Below, one piece after another: positions 33,866 through 43,009 of a DNA stretch of 64,000 nt. Position 1 is the stretch's first letter, and the number at the start of each line of letters is the position of its first letter. A program made the position numbers and the translations under genes. The DNA is taken from NCBI GenBank assembly GCA_020444505.1, contig JAHLKU010000006.1, forward strand, positions 1-64,000, read 5' to 3'. The notes beneath the pieces are model-generated. The model was not told the origin of the DNA. It saw only the letters and a list, made by a program, of their open reading frames with translations, and made no database searches. The stretch comes from Actinomycetota bacterium. GTDB taxonomy: Bacteria; Actinomycetota; Acidimicrobiia; Spongiisociales; UBA11373.

Positions 33866-35095
33866 ATGGGCGACCTGTCCCACCTCCGGGACGACTTCCC
33901 GATCCTCTCCACGGAGATGAACGGGCACCCGCTCGTCTACCTGGACAGCGCCGCCACCACCCAGAAGCCGGTGCAGGTCCTCGACGCGATGGACGGCTAC
34001 TACCGCACCACCAACGCCAACGTCCATCGCGGCGCGTATGCCCTGGCCGTCGAGGCCACCGATGCCTACGAGGGCGCCAGGGCCAAGGTCGCCCGGTTCG
34101 TCAACGCCGCCACCCCGGCCGAGATCGTGTTCACCCGCGGCACCACCACGGCCATCAACGCCATCGCCTACGGGTGGGGCCTCGACCACCTCGGCCCCGG
34201 CGACCGGGTGCTGCTGACCATGCTCGAGCACCACGCCAACGTGGTGCCGTGGCAGATCGTGGCCCGCCACACCGGCGCCGAGCTCGTCTACCTGCCGCTC
34301 ACCGACGGGTACCTCGTGGACACCTCGGCGCTCGACGGCCTGCTCGACGAGCGGGTGAAGGTGGTCGGCTTCTCCGGCATGTCGAACGTGCTGGGGACCA
34401 TCGGCCCCGTCGCCGAGCTCGCCGCCGCCGCCCGCAGCGTCGGGGCGATCTCGGTGGTGGACGCCGCCCAGATGGTGCCGCACATGCCGGTGGACGTGCA
34501 GGCGCTGGGGGTGGACTTCGTGGCCTTCGGCGCCCACAAGATGCTGGGCCCCACCGGCATCGGGGCCCTGTGGGGCCCCATGGATCGGCTGGAGCGGCTG
34601 GAGCCGGCCGAGGGGGGCGGGGAGATGATCCTGGACGTGGGCCTGCAGGAGTCCACCTGGGCCGACATCCCCCACCGCTTCGAGGCGGGCACCCCGCCGA
34701 TCGCCGAAGCCGTCGGCTTCGGGGCGGCGGTGGACTACCTGGAGGCCGTCGGCATGGCGGCGGTGCGGGCGCACGAGGAGCAGATCACCGCCTACGCACT
34801 GGAACGGCTCGCCACCGTGCCCGACCTCACCGTGTACGGCCCCTCCGACGTGTCCGCCCGGGGCGGGGCCGTGTCGTTCACCCTCGCCGACATCCACCCC
34901 CACGACCTGGCCACCATCCTGGACCAGCAGGGCATCGCGGTGCGGGCCGGGCACCACTGCACCCGGCCGCTCCACCGCCTGCTCGACGTGCCGGCCACGG
35001 CCCGGGCGTCGTTCTACGTCTACAGCGTCCCCGGGGAGGTGGACCTCCTGGTCGCCGCCCTCGAGGAGGCGAGGAGGATCTTCGGTGTCGCTTGA
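33866..35095 (+). CDS. sufS: Cysteine desulfurase SufS
   Basis: PLP enzyme (409 aa) that takes sulfur from cysteine for Fe-S clusters. YLDSAATTQKP is the N-terminal motif. The PLP lysine is K225 in FGAHKMLGPTG and the persulfide cysteine is C365 in RAGHHCTRPLHR. ATG 33866 starts 2 bp after the sufC1 stop, and the gene overlaps sufU by 11 bp, so all three are co-translated. Group II desulfurases of this kind work with SufU. Confidence 0.96.
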   Translation: MGDLSHLRDDFPILSTEMNGHPLVYLDSAATTQKPVQVLDAMDGYYRTTNANVHRGAYALAVEATDAYEGARAKVARFVNAATPAEIVFTRGTTTAINAIAYGWGLDHLGPGDRVLLTMLEHHANVVPWQIVARHTGAELVYLPLTDGYLVDTSALDGLLDERVKVVGFSGMSNVLGTIGPVAELAAAARSVGAISVVDAAQMVPHMPVDVQALGVDFVAFGAHKMLGPTGIGALWGPMDRLERLEPAEGGGEMILDVGLQESTWADIPHRFEAGTPPIAEAVGFGAAVDYLEAVGMAAVRAHEEQITAYALERLATVPDLTVYGPSDVSARGGAVSFTLADIHPHDLATILDQQGIAVRAGHHCTRPLHRLLDVPATARASFYVYSVPGEVDLLVAALEEARRIFGVA

Positions 35096-35534
35096 CGAGC
35101 TGTACCGCGAGGTGATCCTCGACCACTACCGCAACCCCCGGCACCGGGGCCGTCTGGAGCACGCCACCGCCCACGCCGAGGGGCAGAACCCGCTGTGCGG
35201 CGACGAGGTGCGCATCGACCTGGTGGTCGACGGCGGGCGCGTGGTCGAGATCGGCGTGACCGGGCAGGGGTGCTCGATCAGCCAGGCGTCTGCTTCGATG
35301 ATGGCCGAGGCCGTCGCCGGCAAGAGCGTCGCCGAGATCGAGGGCCTCTCGTCCCGCTTCCGGGCGATGATGGACCTCGAGGAGGGCGACGCCGGCATCG
35401 ACGAGTCCCGGCCGGGCGAGTCGCTCGGCGACCTGGAGGCCCTGCAGGGGGTCCGCCGCTTCCCGGTCCGCATCAAGTGCGCGGCCCTGCCCTGGACCAC
35501 CCTCAAGGAGGCGCTGGAGGGGGACGCCGGCTAG
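35085..35534 (+). CDS. sufU: SufU zinc-dependent sulfurtransferase
   Basis: 149 aa. Accepts sulfur from SufS and delivers it to the SufBCD scaffold. The three conserved Cys regions are NPLCGDE, GQGCSISQAS and IKCAALPW, and the 18-residue insertion typical of SufU (versus IscU) is present around residue 100. The GTG start at 35085 overlaps the end of sufS by 11 bp. Confidence 0.94.
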   Translation: MSLDELYREVILDHYRNPRHRGRLEHATAHAEGQNPLCGDEVRIDLVVDGGRVVEIGVTGQGCSISQASASMMAEAVAGKSVAEIEGLSSRFRAMMDLEEGDAGIDESRPGESLGDLEALQGVRRFPVRIKCAALPWTTLKEALEGDAG

Positions 35535-35596
35535 GTGACCTTGTCCTCTGGCGGGGCCGCCGCCCCGGCACCACCCTGGCCGGGGAGGTGGTCGTG

Positions 35597-36091
35597 ATGT
35601 CCCGCGAGACCCTGCACCCCGATCGGCTCGCCGAGGTGGCCCTGGCCCTCGAGGCGATGCCCGCCGGCGAGCGGCCCCACTACGGCCTGAGCGCCGACGA
35701 GTTCTCCTTCACGTCGGGGTTCCGCAGCCTCACCTCGTGGTCGGCGGGTGACGCCTACCGGCGGGTCCGGGTGCTCGTCCTGGCCGGCGGCCTCAGGCTC
35801 GAGGGAGGCCGCGCCCGGGCACCGAGGGAGTTCCACCACGGGGACCTGGTGGAGGTCGTCACCCGGGGCGGACGCGGCGCCGGGCTCCGCTTCGCCTCCG
35901 GGGCGAAGGTCCGGCTCCGCCGGGTGCCCTCCCACCTGCTGGAGCCCCTGGCGGGCTACGCGTCGCTGGGGACCGGCGCGCTGGCGTGGGACGCCCTCGA
36001 CGACGCCCAGCGCTCGGAGTGCGCCAGGACCTGGCTGGCCGCCGGGCTGATCCCGGACGCATCGGCCTCGCCGCCCGGGCGCGGCGCCTGA
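35597..36091 (+). CDS. Hypothetical protein (164 aa)
   Basis: Soluble, Arg- and Gly-rich, with beta-strand-like segments (YRRVRVLVLAGGLRLEGGRARA, GDLVEVVTRGGRGAGLRFASGAKVRLRRV) and a C-terminal helix. I do not recognise a family. It lies 62 bp after sufU on the same strand. ATG 35597 was chosen; GTG 35588 and 35591 are alternatives behind the same GGGAGG. It is convergent with the kinase-like gene. Confidence 0.55.
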   Translation: MSRETLHPDRLAEVALALEAMPAGERPHYGLSADEFSFTSGFRSLTSWSAGDAYRRVRVLVLAGGLRLEGGRARAPREFHHGDLVEVVTRGGRGAGLRFASGAKVRLRRVPSHLLEPLAGYASLGTGALAWDALDDAQRSECARTWLAAGLIPDASASPPGRGA

Positions 36092-36092
36092 C

Positions 36093-36620
36093 CTAGCCCA
36101 GCCCCTCCAGCCAGGCGCGGACCTCTGCAGGCGTGCGCAGCCGCACCCACCGCAGGTGGGACCACTCCCCCGACGCCGCGTCCCGCGCGTACCGGGCGTT
36201 GGTGCGGCGATGGGTCCTCACCAGCCACCACAGGATGGAGTCCCGGCTGCAGAAGGCCTTGCGGAACGTCTCCCGGTTGCCGGCCCACAACTCCTCGCGG
36301 CCGCGCACCCGGCGCCGGGTGCGCCGCAGCAGCCGCCACAGGTTCGTACGGAACGGCAGGTCCAGCCACACCACGGTGTCGGCGGCGGCCCAGACCAGGT
36401 CCTGGGAGACGCTGCGGTAGTTCCCGTCCACCACCCAGGCGCCGCCCGCGACGGCCTCCGCCACCTCGGCGCGGATCGTGTCCCGGTCGCGCATCTGCCA
36501 CCCCGGGCCCCAGTGGAGCGCATCCATCTCGACCACGGGGATGCCGAGACGGGCGCCGACGGCAGCGGCGACGGTGGTCTTGCCGGACCCGGTGGGCCCT
36601 ACGACGGAGATGCGGCGCAT
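36093..36620 (-). CDS. P-loop NTPase of the adenylate kinase/FlaR-like group
   Basis: 175 aa. Walker A GPTGSGKTTVA is at the N-terminus. LGIPVVEMDALHWGPGWQMRD, VVDGNYRS and DTVVWLDLPF match the topology-modulation (FlaR-type) nucleotide kinases, a poorly understood group related to shikimate and adenylate kinase. A basic lid region (RLLRRTRRRVRGRE) follows. The substrate is unknown. It is read in the same direction as the ROK kinase, whose stop lies 10 bp upstream of its start. Confidence 0.8.
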   Translation of the reverse strand: MRRISVVGPTGSGKTTVAAAVGARLGIPVVEMDALHWGPGWQMRDRDTIRAEVAEAVAGGAWVVDGNYRSVSQDLVWAAADTVVWLDLPFRTNLWRLLRRTRRRVRGREELWAGNRETFRKAFCSRDSILWWLVRTHRRTNARYARDAASGEWSHLRWVRLRTPAEVRAWLEGLG

Positions 36621-36630
36621 GGCGCCCGCA

Positions 36631-37506
36631 TCATGGCAGGCCGGAGCCGGCCGCCGATCGGGCGAGGAGGAAGGCCCCGTACAGGCCCGCCCTCGCCCCG
36701 AAGTGCGGAGCCTCCACCCGCGGGGCCGGCACGTAGCCGTCCAGTGCCTCGACCATCCGGGCGGCGGCCCGGTCGTGGAGGCCCCTGGCCATGACGCCGC
36801 CGCCGACCACGATCACCTCGGGCGACCAGGCGAGCGTCACCAGGGACAGCCCGGTCCCCACGTACCAGGCCACCAGGTCCCACGCCTCGTGGTCGTCGGG
36901 CAGGTCCTCCCCGGCGATGCCGTAGCGCCGGCGCAGCGACGGCCCCGCCGTCATGCCCTCCCAGCACCCGACGTGGGCGCCGCAGGTGCCCTCGTGATCG
37001 TCGCCCGGCATGCGGGGCACCGGGAGGTGCCCGATCTCGGGGTGCTGCAGGCCCCGGACCGTCCCTCCGTTGGCCACCAGGCCGCCGCCGACCCCGGTGC
37101 CGATGGTGAGGTACGCCGCCACGTCGGCGCCCCCGGCCGCTCCCCATCGCCACTCGGCGAGGGCGGCGGCGTTGACGTCGGTGTCGATGGCCACCGGGGC
37201 GTCGAGGCGGGCCCGGCACTCCTCGACCAGGGGGAACCCCGCCCACCCCCGCTTGGGGGTGGGACCCATCCTCCCCGCCCGCAGGTTCACCGGGCCGAAC
37301 GATGCGATGCCCACCCCGGCGATCTCGTCGCCGCCGGCGGCCTCGCCGACGGCGTCCCTCACCGCATCCCAGGTGCGGTGCGGGTCGTGGCCGGTGGGGA
37401 CCACGGTCTCGGGAGCGGCCAGGACCGGCCGGCCGTCCTCGAAGGCGGCGACGGCGGCGACCACCTTGGTGCCCCCGGTCTCGATGCCCACGTACCACCC
37501 GTCCAT
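36631..37506 (-). CDS. ROK-family sugar kinase, probably fructokinase
   Basis: 291 aa. IETGGTKVVAAVA is the phosphate-binding loop and TIGTGVGGGLVANGG the second one. The zinc-loop sequence EIGHLPVPRMPGDDHEGTCGAHVGCWEGMTAGPSL (His plus three Cys) resembles the fructokinase/GmuE branch more than glucokinase, where CxCGxxGC is spaced differently. ATG 37506 was taken; the ORF-track frame runs back into fumC. It is 20 bp after fumC. Confidence 0.85.
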   Translation of the reverse strand: MDGWYVGIETGGTKVVAAVAAFEDGRPVLAAPETVVPTGHDPHRTWDAVRDAVGEAAGGDEIAGVGIASFGPVNLRAGRMGPTPKRGWAGFPLVEECRARLDAPVAIDTDVNAAALAEWRWGAAGGADVAAYLTIGTGVGGGLVANGGTVRGLQHPEIGHLPVPRMPGDDHEGTCGAHVGCWEGMTAGPSLRRRYGIAGEDLPDDHEAWDLVAWYVGTGLSLVTLAWSPEVIVVGGGVMARGLHDRAAARMVEALDGYVPAPRVEAPHFGARAGLYGAFLLARSAAGSGLP

Positions 37507-37526
37507 GGGCGCAGTCTGGCAGGCGG

Positions 37527-38933
37527 CTACGGGATGCCGCCCTCGGTCATGCCGCGGAGGTCGAGTGCGGCGTCGAGCTCGTCGGCCGGGAGCACGCCCA
37601 TCTCCAGCGCCACCTCGCGCACCGGGCGCCCCTCGGCGGCCGCCCGCTTGGCCACCTCGGCGGCCCGGTCGTAGCCGATCCGGGGGGCCAGGGCGGTGAC
37701 GATGATCACGTTGCGGCCCACCAGGTCGGCGGCGCGGGCCTCGTCGGCGGTGATGCCGTCGACACACCGCTCGGCCAGGAGGTCGGCCGACACCGCCAGC
37801 AGTCCGATCGACTCCAGCAGGTTGCGTGCGATCAACGGCATCATCACGTTCAGCTCCAGCGTGCCGTTGGCCCCGCCCCAGGTGACGGCGGCGTCGTTGC
37901 CGAACACCTGGGCGGCCGCCTGCAGCACCGCCTCGGGGATCACCGGGTTCACCTTGCCCGGCATGATCGACGACCCCGGCTGCAGGGCGGGGAGGCGGAT
38001 CTCGCCGATCCCGGTGGCGGGCCCGGACGCCAGCCAGCGCAGGTCGTTGGCGACCTTGAACATGCCCCCGGCCAGCGCCTTGAGGGCGCCGGAGGCCGCC
38101 ACGGCGGCGTCCTTGCCGCCCTGCGCCTCGAAGTGGTCGTCTGCCTCCCGGAACGGCAGGCCGGTCCGCCGGGCGATCCCTTCGATCACCGCCGCCGCGA
38201 ACCCCTCCGGGGCGTTGATCCCGGTGCCGACCGCCGTGCCGCCCAGGGCCAGCTCGCACAGGCCGTCGAGGGCGGCGTCGACGCGGGCGGCCCCCTTGCG
38301 GATCTGGGCCGCGTAGCCGCCGAACTCCTGGCCGAGACGCACCGGCGTGGCGTCCATCAGATGGGTGCGGCCCGACTTGACCACCCCGTCGAACTCGTCT
38401 GCCTTGGCCTCCAGCGAGGCGGCGAGGCGGTCGAGGGCGGGCAGCAGGTCGGCGGTGATGCCGAGCGCGGCGGCGATGTGGATGGCCGTGGGCACGACGT
38501 CGTTGGACGACTGGCCGGCGTTGACGTGGTCGTTGGGGTGCACGGCCCGCTCCCCCTGCGGGGCGCCGAGGATCTCGGCCGCCCGGTTGGCGATCACCTC
38601 GTTGGCGTTCATGTTCATCGACGTGCCCGACCCGCTCTGGAACAGGCCGGTGGTGAAGCGGCCGCCGCCCACCCGGAACTGCCCGTCGTGGGCCCCGCCT
38701 GCGACCTCGTCGGCGGCGGCCGCCACCGCCTCGGCGAGCGGGCCGTCCAGGATGCCGAGCGCAGCGTTGGCGCGAGCGGCCTCGGCCTTGACCATGCCGA
38801 GGGCGTGCACGAACCGGATGCCGGAGCGGTCGGCTCGCTCCGGGAAGTTGTCGATGGCGCGCTGGGTCTGCGCCCCCCACCTGGCGTCGTCGGGGACCTG
38901 CATCTCCCCCATCGAGTCGCGTTCGGTCCTCAT
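37527..38933 (-). CDS. fumC: Class II fumarate hydratase
   Basis: Iron-independent fumarase of the TCA cycle, 468 aa. The superfamily signature [11 protein letters not shown] is intact. [31 protein letters not shown] and [12 protein letters not shown] are the other active-site regions. The TCA role and [12 protein letters not shown] sequence favour fumarase over aspartase, and SGRTHLMDA is typical of fumarase. ATG 38933 overlaps the upstream hydrolase stop (ATGA). Confidence 0.94.
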   Translation of the reverse strand: MRTERDSMGEMQVPDDARWGAQTQRAIDNFPERADRSGIRFVHALGMVKAEAARANAALGILDGPLAEAVAAAADEVAGGAHDGQFRVGGGRFTTGLFQSGSGTSMNMNANEVIANRAAEILGAPQGERAVHPNDHVNAGQSSNDVVPTAIHIAAALGITADLLPALDRLAASLEAKADEFDGVVKSGRTHLMDATPVRLGQEFGGYAAQIRKGAARVDAALDGLCELALGGTAVGTGINAPEGFAAAVIEGIARRTGLPFREADDHFEAQGGKDAAVAASGALKALAGGMFKVANDLRWLASGPATGIGEIRLPALQPGSSIMPGKVNPVIPEAVLQAAAQVFGNDAAVTWGGANGTLELNVMMPLIARNLLESIGLLAVSADLLAERCVDGITADEARAADLVGRNVIIVTALAPRIGYDRAAEVAKRAAAEGRPVREVALEMGVLPADELDAALDLRGMTEGGIP

Positions 38934-39682
38934 GCGTCCACCTCCAGGGCTGCCGCCACCGTCTCCAGGTAGCGGTCGTACACGGCGGGCTCGCGGTGGG
39001 CCGAGTGCCCCGACCCCTCCAGCACCACGTAGTCGATCATGGGGTTCTCGGCGGCGAACCACTCGCCGATGGTCACCGGCACGATGCCGCCGTGCTCGGG
39101 GTCTCCGCCGACGATGGTGGTCGGCACCCCCAGCGCGGCGGTCTCGGCGATCAGGTTCCAGCCCGGGTTGTCCCGCACCGTGGCCTCCACCACCTCCTCC
39201 GGGCACTGGTCCATGGCGTCCAGTTTGCGCCGGACCTCCTCGGGGTGCCAGGTCGGGCTCTCGGCCGCCACCGCCTCGACCGTGCGGGGGTGGCGGTACG
39301 GCTCCACCAGCCAGGCGACGGCCTCCTCGGTGGGCACGGCCGCCATCAGCAGCGCCGGGTCCTGCAGGATCAGGCGCCGGGCGAAGCCGGGGTCGGCCGT
39401 CTGCGCCAGCACGGCGACGGCGCCGCCCAGGGAGTGGCCGACCACGCCGTCCCACCCCGAGCCGAGCGCTGCGACGTCGGCGGTGTAGCCCCCCAGCGTG
39501 TAGTCGCCGGCACGGGGGCTCCGCCCGTGGCCCCGCAGATCGGCCGCCGTCACCTCGTACCCGAGGGCGGCCAGGTCGGGCCCGACCCTCCACCACCCCT
39601 CGGTGTTCCAGGTGATGCCGTGGAGGAGCAGCAGGCGGCGCCGGCCCCGCCCCCACGTCCGGGTGTGGAGCGGCAGCGGCAC
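38930..39682 (-). CDS. Alpha/beta hydrolase
   Basis: 250 aa. [22 protein letters not shown] is the oxyanion HG region, ADLRGHGRS a strand-loop motif, [11 protein letters not shown] the nucleophile elbow, and [12 protein letters not shown] holds the catalytic His. GTG 39682 lies 5 bp after the sufC2 stop, and the stop overlaps fumC. The gene thus links the sufD-Rieske-sufC2 block to fumC in one transcript. Substrate unknown. Confidence 0.85.
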   Translation of the reverse strand: MPLPLHTRTWGRGRRRLLLLHGITWNTEGWWRVGPDLAALGYEVTAADLRGHGRSPRAGDYTLGGYTADVAALGSGWDGVVGHSLGGAVAVLAQTADPGFARRLILQDPALLMAAVPTEEAVAWLVEPYRHPRTVEAVAAESPTWHPEEVRRKLDAMDQCPEEVVEATVRDNPGWNLIAETAALGVPTTIVGGDPEHGGIVPVTIGEWFAAENPMIDYVVLEGSGHSAHREPAVYDRYLETVAAALEVDA

Positions 39683-39687
39683 CGGCC

Positions 39688-40473
39688 CTAGAGCCCGGCC
39701 AGGAAGTCGGCGCCGTCGTCGTCCTCGGGTTCGGAGAGGTCGATGCCGAGGTCGGCGGCGATGGCGTCGTAGCCCTTCGCCTCCAGTTCCTCGGCCAGTT
39801 CTGGCCCGCCCGAGCGCACGATCCGGCCCGCCATCATCACGTGCACCCGATCGGGGGTGACGTAGCGGAGGATCCGGCTGTAGTGGGTGATGAGCAGCAC
39901 GCCGAGGGCGGGGCTCCGCATCGCCTCGACGGCGGCGGCCACCTCGCGGACGGCGTCGATGTCGAGGCCGCTGTCGATCTCGTCGAGGATCGCCACCTTG
40001 GGCGCCATCGACATCAACTGGAAGATCTCCGATCGCTTCTTCTCGCCGCCCGACAGCCCCTCGTTGACCGGACGCTCCAGGAATCGATCCATGCCCAGTT
40101 CGGCGACGGCGGCGGCCATCCGGTCCCCGAACCCGTCGCCGCTCCCCGCCGCCTGGGCGATCTCGCCCATCAGGTCGTCGAGGGTGACGCCCGGCACCTC
40201 CACCGGGTACTGGAACGCCTCGAACAGCCCGAGGCGGGCGCGCTCGTCCACCGGCAGGCCGAGCACGTCGGTGCCGCCCACCCGGGCCGAGCCGGATGCG
40301 TGGTACTCGGGCTTGCCCATCAGCACGTGGCACAGCGTGGACTTGCCGGAGCCGTTGGGGCCCATGAGCGCATGGACCTCGCCGAACGGCACCTCGAGGT
40401 CGACGCCCTTGAGGATCTGGAGCTCGCCGAGGCCGGCCTGCAGCCCGGTGATGGAGAGTGCGGGTCCGCTCAC
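39688..40473 (-). CDS. sufC: SufC Fe-S assembly ATPase (copy 2)
   Basis: 261 aa. Walker [10 protein letters not shown], signature LSGGEKKR and Walker [17 protein letters not shown] are intact, so this copy also looks active. It differs from copy 1 at many positions and carries an acidic C-terminal tail ([12 protein letters not shown]). It lies behind sufD and the Rieske gene, the usual actinobacterial order, so it is the more likely partner of SufB and SufD. GTG 40473 overlaps the Rieske stop by 4 nt. Confidence 0.93.
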   Translation of the reverse strand: MSGPALSITGLQAGLGELQILKGVDLEVPFGEVHALMGPNGSGKSTLCHVLMGKPEYHASGSARVGGTDVLGLPVDERARLGLFEAFQYPVEVPGVTLDDLMGEIAQAAGSGDGFGDRMAAAVAELGMDRFLERPVNEGLSGGEKKRSEIFQLMSMAPKVAILDEIDSGLDIDAVREVAAAVEAMRSPALGVLLITHYSRILRYVTPDRVHVMMAGRIVRSGGPELAEELEAKGYDAIAADLGIDLSEPEDDDGADFLAGL

Positions 40474-40799
40474 GATGCCACCTCCAGGGGCTCCAGGGTC
40501 ACGAAGACGTCGCCGTCCTCCACCGCGACGGCGTAGACCTCCACCGGCTTGGTCGCCGGGAAGGAGCCCGGTTCTCCCGTGCGCAGGTCGAACTCGGAGC
40601 CGTGCCGTGGGCACTCGACTGCGCCGTCGAACAGCTCGCCGTCGGCCAGCGACGCCTCGGCGTGGCTGCAGCGGTCGGCGAGGGCGAACACCTCTCCTCC
40701 CACCCGGAACACCGCGATGCGGTGGCCGAAGGCGTCCACCCGGACGCCCCGTCCGTCGGGCAGGTCGGCCAGCGGGGCGATGCGCACCTTCTCGCTCAC
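40470..40799 (-). CDS. Rieske [2Fe-2S] ferredoxin of the suf operon
   Basis: 109 aa. The cluster motifs are CSHAEASLADG and CPRHGSEFDLRTG, giving two Cys and two His ligands. Such Rieske proteins stand between sufD and sufC in Streptomyces and related bacteria; their role there is not established, with electron supply for cluster assembly a reasonable guess. GTG 40799 and the stop are both in GTGA overlaps with sufD and sufC2. Confidence 0.93.
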   Translation of the reverse strand: MSEKVRIAPLADLPDGRGVRVDAFGHRIAVFRVGGEVFALADRCSHAEASLADGELFDGAVECPRHGSEFDLRTGEPGSFPATKPVEVYAVAVEDGDVFVTLEPLEVAS

Positions 40800-42061
40800 G
40801 TGGCGCTCCCGCCGATGATCCCGGCGTACTTGGCCATCGCGGCCTGCCGCAGCGGGGGCTCCAACTGCTGATGGCGGTACCGGGTGAGCACCTCTTCGAA
40901 GAAGCCCTTCACCTGCAGCCGGTCGGCGGCGGCGCGGTCGAGGCCCCGGCTCATCAGGTAGTAGCGCTGCTCGGCGTCGAGGGGGCCGACGGCGGAACCG
41001 TGCCCGCAGCGCACGTCGTTGGCGAGGATCTCCAGGTTGGGCACGGAGTGGGCCTCGGCGCCGTCGCTGAGCACCAGATTGCGGTTGGTCTGGTGGGCGT
41101 TGGTCTTCTGGCCGGCGGGCTCGATGCGGATGAGCCCGGTGAACACCGAGCGGGCCGTGTCGCCGACGGCGCCCTTCAGGAACATGTCCGAGGTGGTGTT
41201 GGGGGCGTTGTGGTTCACGAACGCCCGGTAGTCGAGCGTCTGCTGCCGGTCGCCGAAGTACAGGCCGAGCACCCGGGCGTCGGCGCCGGGGCCGTCGAGA
41301 TCCACGGTCAGGTGGAGGCGGGCGAACCTGCCGCCGAGACCGGTCTCGGCCAGTTCGACCGCGCCGTCGCGGCCGGCGACGTGGTGGTGCTGGGAGATCG
41401 CCGTGGTCTGATCGCCCCAGGTCTGCACCACGGTGACGGACACCCTCGCGTTGGCGCCCCCGCCCACCTCGACGTGGGGGACGGCGGTGAGGGCGACGCC
41501 GTCGGGCGAGCGGTAGTGGACGACGACCGCCGCCTCGGCGCCGTCGCCGGCGGCGACGACGATGCGGGGCAGCACCAGCGACCCGGGGGTGACGGCCTGC
41601 ACCTCGATCAGGTACGGGGCCCCGACGGCGGTGCCGGCGGGCACATCCACACGCACCCCATCGCGCCCGAAGGCGTGGTGGGCTGCGGCGAAGCGGTCGA
41701 GGTCGGCGGGGATGCCCGCCCTGCCCGCTGCCTCCCAGGCGGCGGCGCCGGCGTCGTGCAGCGCCTGCAGGCCATCGCCGGACGCTTCGACGGTGAAGCC
41801 GTCCACCGACAGGGCGCGGCCCGCCACCTCGCCGAGGGCGGCGGCGACGACGCCCTCGCCGGGCATCGGGGCGCCGGGCGCCTCGGGCAGCGCCGCGTCG
41901 TCGAGGTCCATGCCCAGTTCGACGTAGCGCCAATCCTCCCCGCGGGGGTCCGGCATCGGCATCTTCTCGTAGAGGGCCGCGCCGTGCTCGATGCGGGCGC
42001 GGACCGGTTCTGGGAGCCCTGTTGCGGCGCGCGCCGCGGTGTCCTGGGTCAGTGGAAGCAC
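40796..42061 (-). CDS. sufD: SufD, Fe-S scaffold subunit
   Basis: 421 aa, the beta-helical partner of SufB. The C-terminal part VGPLDAEQRYYLMSRGLDRAAADRLQVKGFFEEVL is the family core; HNAPNTTSDMFLKGAVGD and KTNAHQTNRNLVLSDGAEAHSVPNLEILANDVRCGHGSAVG are conserved, and the Cys/His of RCGHGS are retained. GTG 42061 has GAGGTGA upstream and lies downstream of a clear promoter; the track's 42109 start would place the gene start inside the -35 box. Confidence 0.94.
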   Translation of the reverse strand: MLPLTQDTAARAATGLPEPVRARIEHGAALYEKMPMPDPRGEDWRYVELGMDLDDAALPEAPGAPMPGEGVVAAALGEVAGRALSVDGFTVEASGDGLQALHDAGAAAWEAAGRAGIPADLDRFAAAHHAFGRDGVRVDVPAGTAVGAPYLIEVQAVTPGSLVLPRIVVAAGDGAEAAVVVHYRSPDGVALTAVPHVEVGGGANARVSVTVVQTWGDQTTAISQHHHVAGRDGAVELAETGLGGRFARLHLTVDLDGPGADARVLGLYFGDRQQTLDYRAFVNHNAPNTTSDMFLKGAVGDTARSVFTGLIRIEPAGQKTNAHQTNRNLVLSDGAEAHSVPNLEILANDVRCGHGSAVGPLDAEQRYYLMSRGLDRAAADRLQVKGFFEEVLTRYRHQQLEPPLRQAAMAKYAGIIGGSAT

Positions 42062-42080
42062 TCGATCACCTCGGTGCGGC

Positions 42081-42109
42081 ACTCTATTCGCAACCACCCC
42101 CGTACCCAA
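42081..42109 (-). promoter_or_regulatory. sufD promoter
   Basis: On the minus strand TTGGGT (42104-42109), 17 bp, TAGAGT (42081-42086). This is one of the best -35/-10 pairs of the window. It predicts a leader of about 15 nt carrying the GAGGTGA ribosome site. Confidence 0.6.
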
Positions 42110-42124
42110 AGCGGTTTCTGCGCC

Positions 42125-42799
42125 TCAGCAGTGGGCCGCAGCGGCGGCGAACACGGCGTCGAACATCACCTCGGTGAGGCGCCCGGTGAAGGTGTTCTGC
42201 TGGCTGGGGTGATAGGACCCGATGACCATCGGGCCGGAGGTCGGCGCCTCCGCGCCGTGGCCGAATCGGGGCCGCGGCGACGGCACCTCCACACCCCGCC
42301 GCTCCAGCACCCTGAGCACGTGCCCGAAGGCGAACCCGCCGAGCGCCACCACCACCCGCACCGCCGGCAGCAGGTCGAGCTCCCGCTCGAGGAACGGGCT
42401 GCAGGCGTCCCGTTCGGCCGCCGTCGGCGTGTTGGCGGGAGGGGCGCAGCGAACCGGGGCGGTCACCCAGGCCCCCCGCAGGGCGAGCCCATCGTCCCGG
42501 TGCTCGGACGTGGGCTGGTTGGCGAAGCCGGCGCGGTGCAGCGCCCGGTACAGCCAGTCTCCGGAGCGGTCGCCGGTGAACATGCGGCCGGTGCGGTTGG
42601 CGCCGTGGGCCGCAGGCGCCAGGCCCACCACCAGCAGCCGGGCGTCCGGGTCTCCGAAGCCCGGCACCGGCTTGCCCCAGTACTCCTGGTCCCCGAACGC
42701 GGCCCGCTTGACCCGGGCCACCTCCTCGCGCCACGCCACCAGCCGGGGGCACGCCCGGCAGGCGGCGATCTCGGCGGCGAGGGCGTCGAGGTCCGGCAT
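42125..42799 (-). CDS. Uracil-DNA glycosylase, family 5 (UdgB type)
   Basis: 224-residue Fe-S uracil-DNA glycosylase that starts base-excision repair of deaminated cytosine. [31 protein letters not shown] is the family 5 active-site block, where the usual catalytic Asp/Asn is replaced by Ala. [14 protein letters not shown] is the C-terminal motif with His. The cysteines of AACRACPR and others supply the [4Fe-4S] cluster. ATG 42799 has a leaderless -10 box; the track's giant frame to 44413 is antisense to the sigma-factor gene. Confidence 0.93.
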   Translation of the reverse strand: MPDLDALAAEIAACRACPRLVAWREEVARVKRAAFGDQEYWGKPVPGFGDPDARLLVVGLAPAAHGANRTGRMFTGDRSGDWLYRALHRAGFANQPTSEHRDDGLALRGAWVTAPVRCAPPANTPTAAERDACSPFLERELDLLPAVRVVVALGGFAFGHVLRVLERRGVEVPSPRPRFGHGAEAPTSGPMVIGSYHPSQQNTFTGRLTEVMFDAVFAAAAAHC

Positions 42800-42807
42800 G
42801 GGCGGCC

Positions 42808-42813
42808 ACCCTA
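42808..42813 (-). promoter_or_regulatory. -10 box TAGGGT of a leaderless udg transcript
   Basis: TAGGGT on the minus strand, 8 nt before ATG 42799. Confidence 0.5.
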
Positions 42814-42905
42814 GGACGGCGGCGCACCGGCCCGCCACCCGCACCCATCCCGCCCGGCCACGCTCCGTGGTCGGTGCGCGGCGCCGCCCCCGACCTGCGT
42901 ACACC

Positions 42906-42922
42906 ACCCCTGACATGGGGGT
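42906..42922 (+). promoter_or_regulatory. Inverted repeat ACCCC-N7-GGGGT upstream of the sigma-factor promoter
   Basis: ACCCC (42906-42910), seven bases TGACATG, GGGGT (42918-42922), inside the larger sequence ACCACCCCTGACATGGGGGT. It lies 27 bp upstream of the -35 box. C-run/G-run dyads of this kind are used by CsoR-like metal or sulfur sensors, but no such gene is in the window. Confidence 0.3.
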
Positions 42923-42949
42923 ATGCGGTGGTTCCGACGCGGTGTCACG

Positions 42950-42979
42950 TTGCGCGCCCACCGAGCGTCGTGATAGCGT
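42950..42979 (+). promoter_or_regulatory. Sigma-factor gene promoter
   Basis: TTGCGC (42950-42955), 18 bp, TAGCGT (42974-42979). GTG 43010 follows with GGGAGG as ribosome site, so the leader is about 24 nt. Confidence 0.55.
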
Positions 42980-43009
42980 GACCTTCCGCTTTCGGACGGG
43001 AGGTCGAGG

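Noticed and set aside
39887-42814. 975-codon plus-strand frame over sufC2, Rieske, sufD and udg
   Set aside because: Shadow composition; the minus strand has four recognisable genes with GTGA overlaps.
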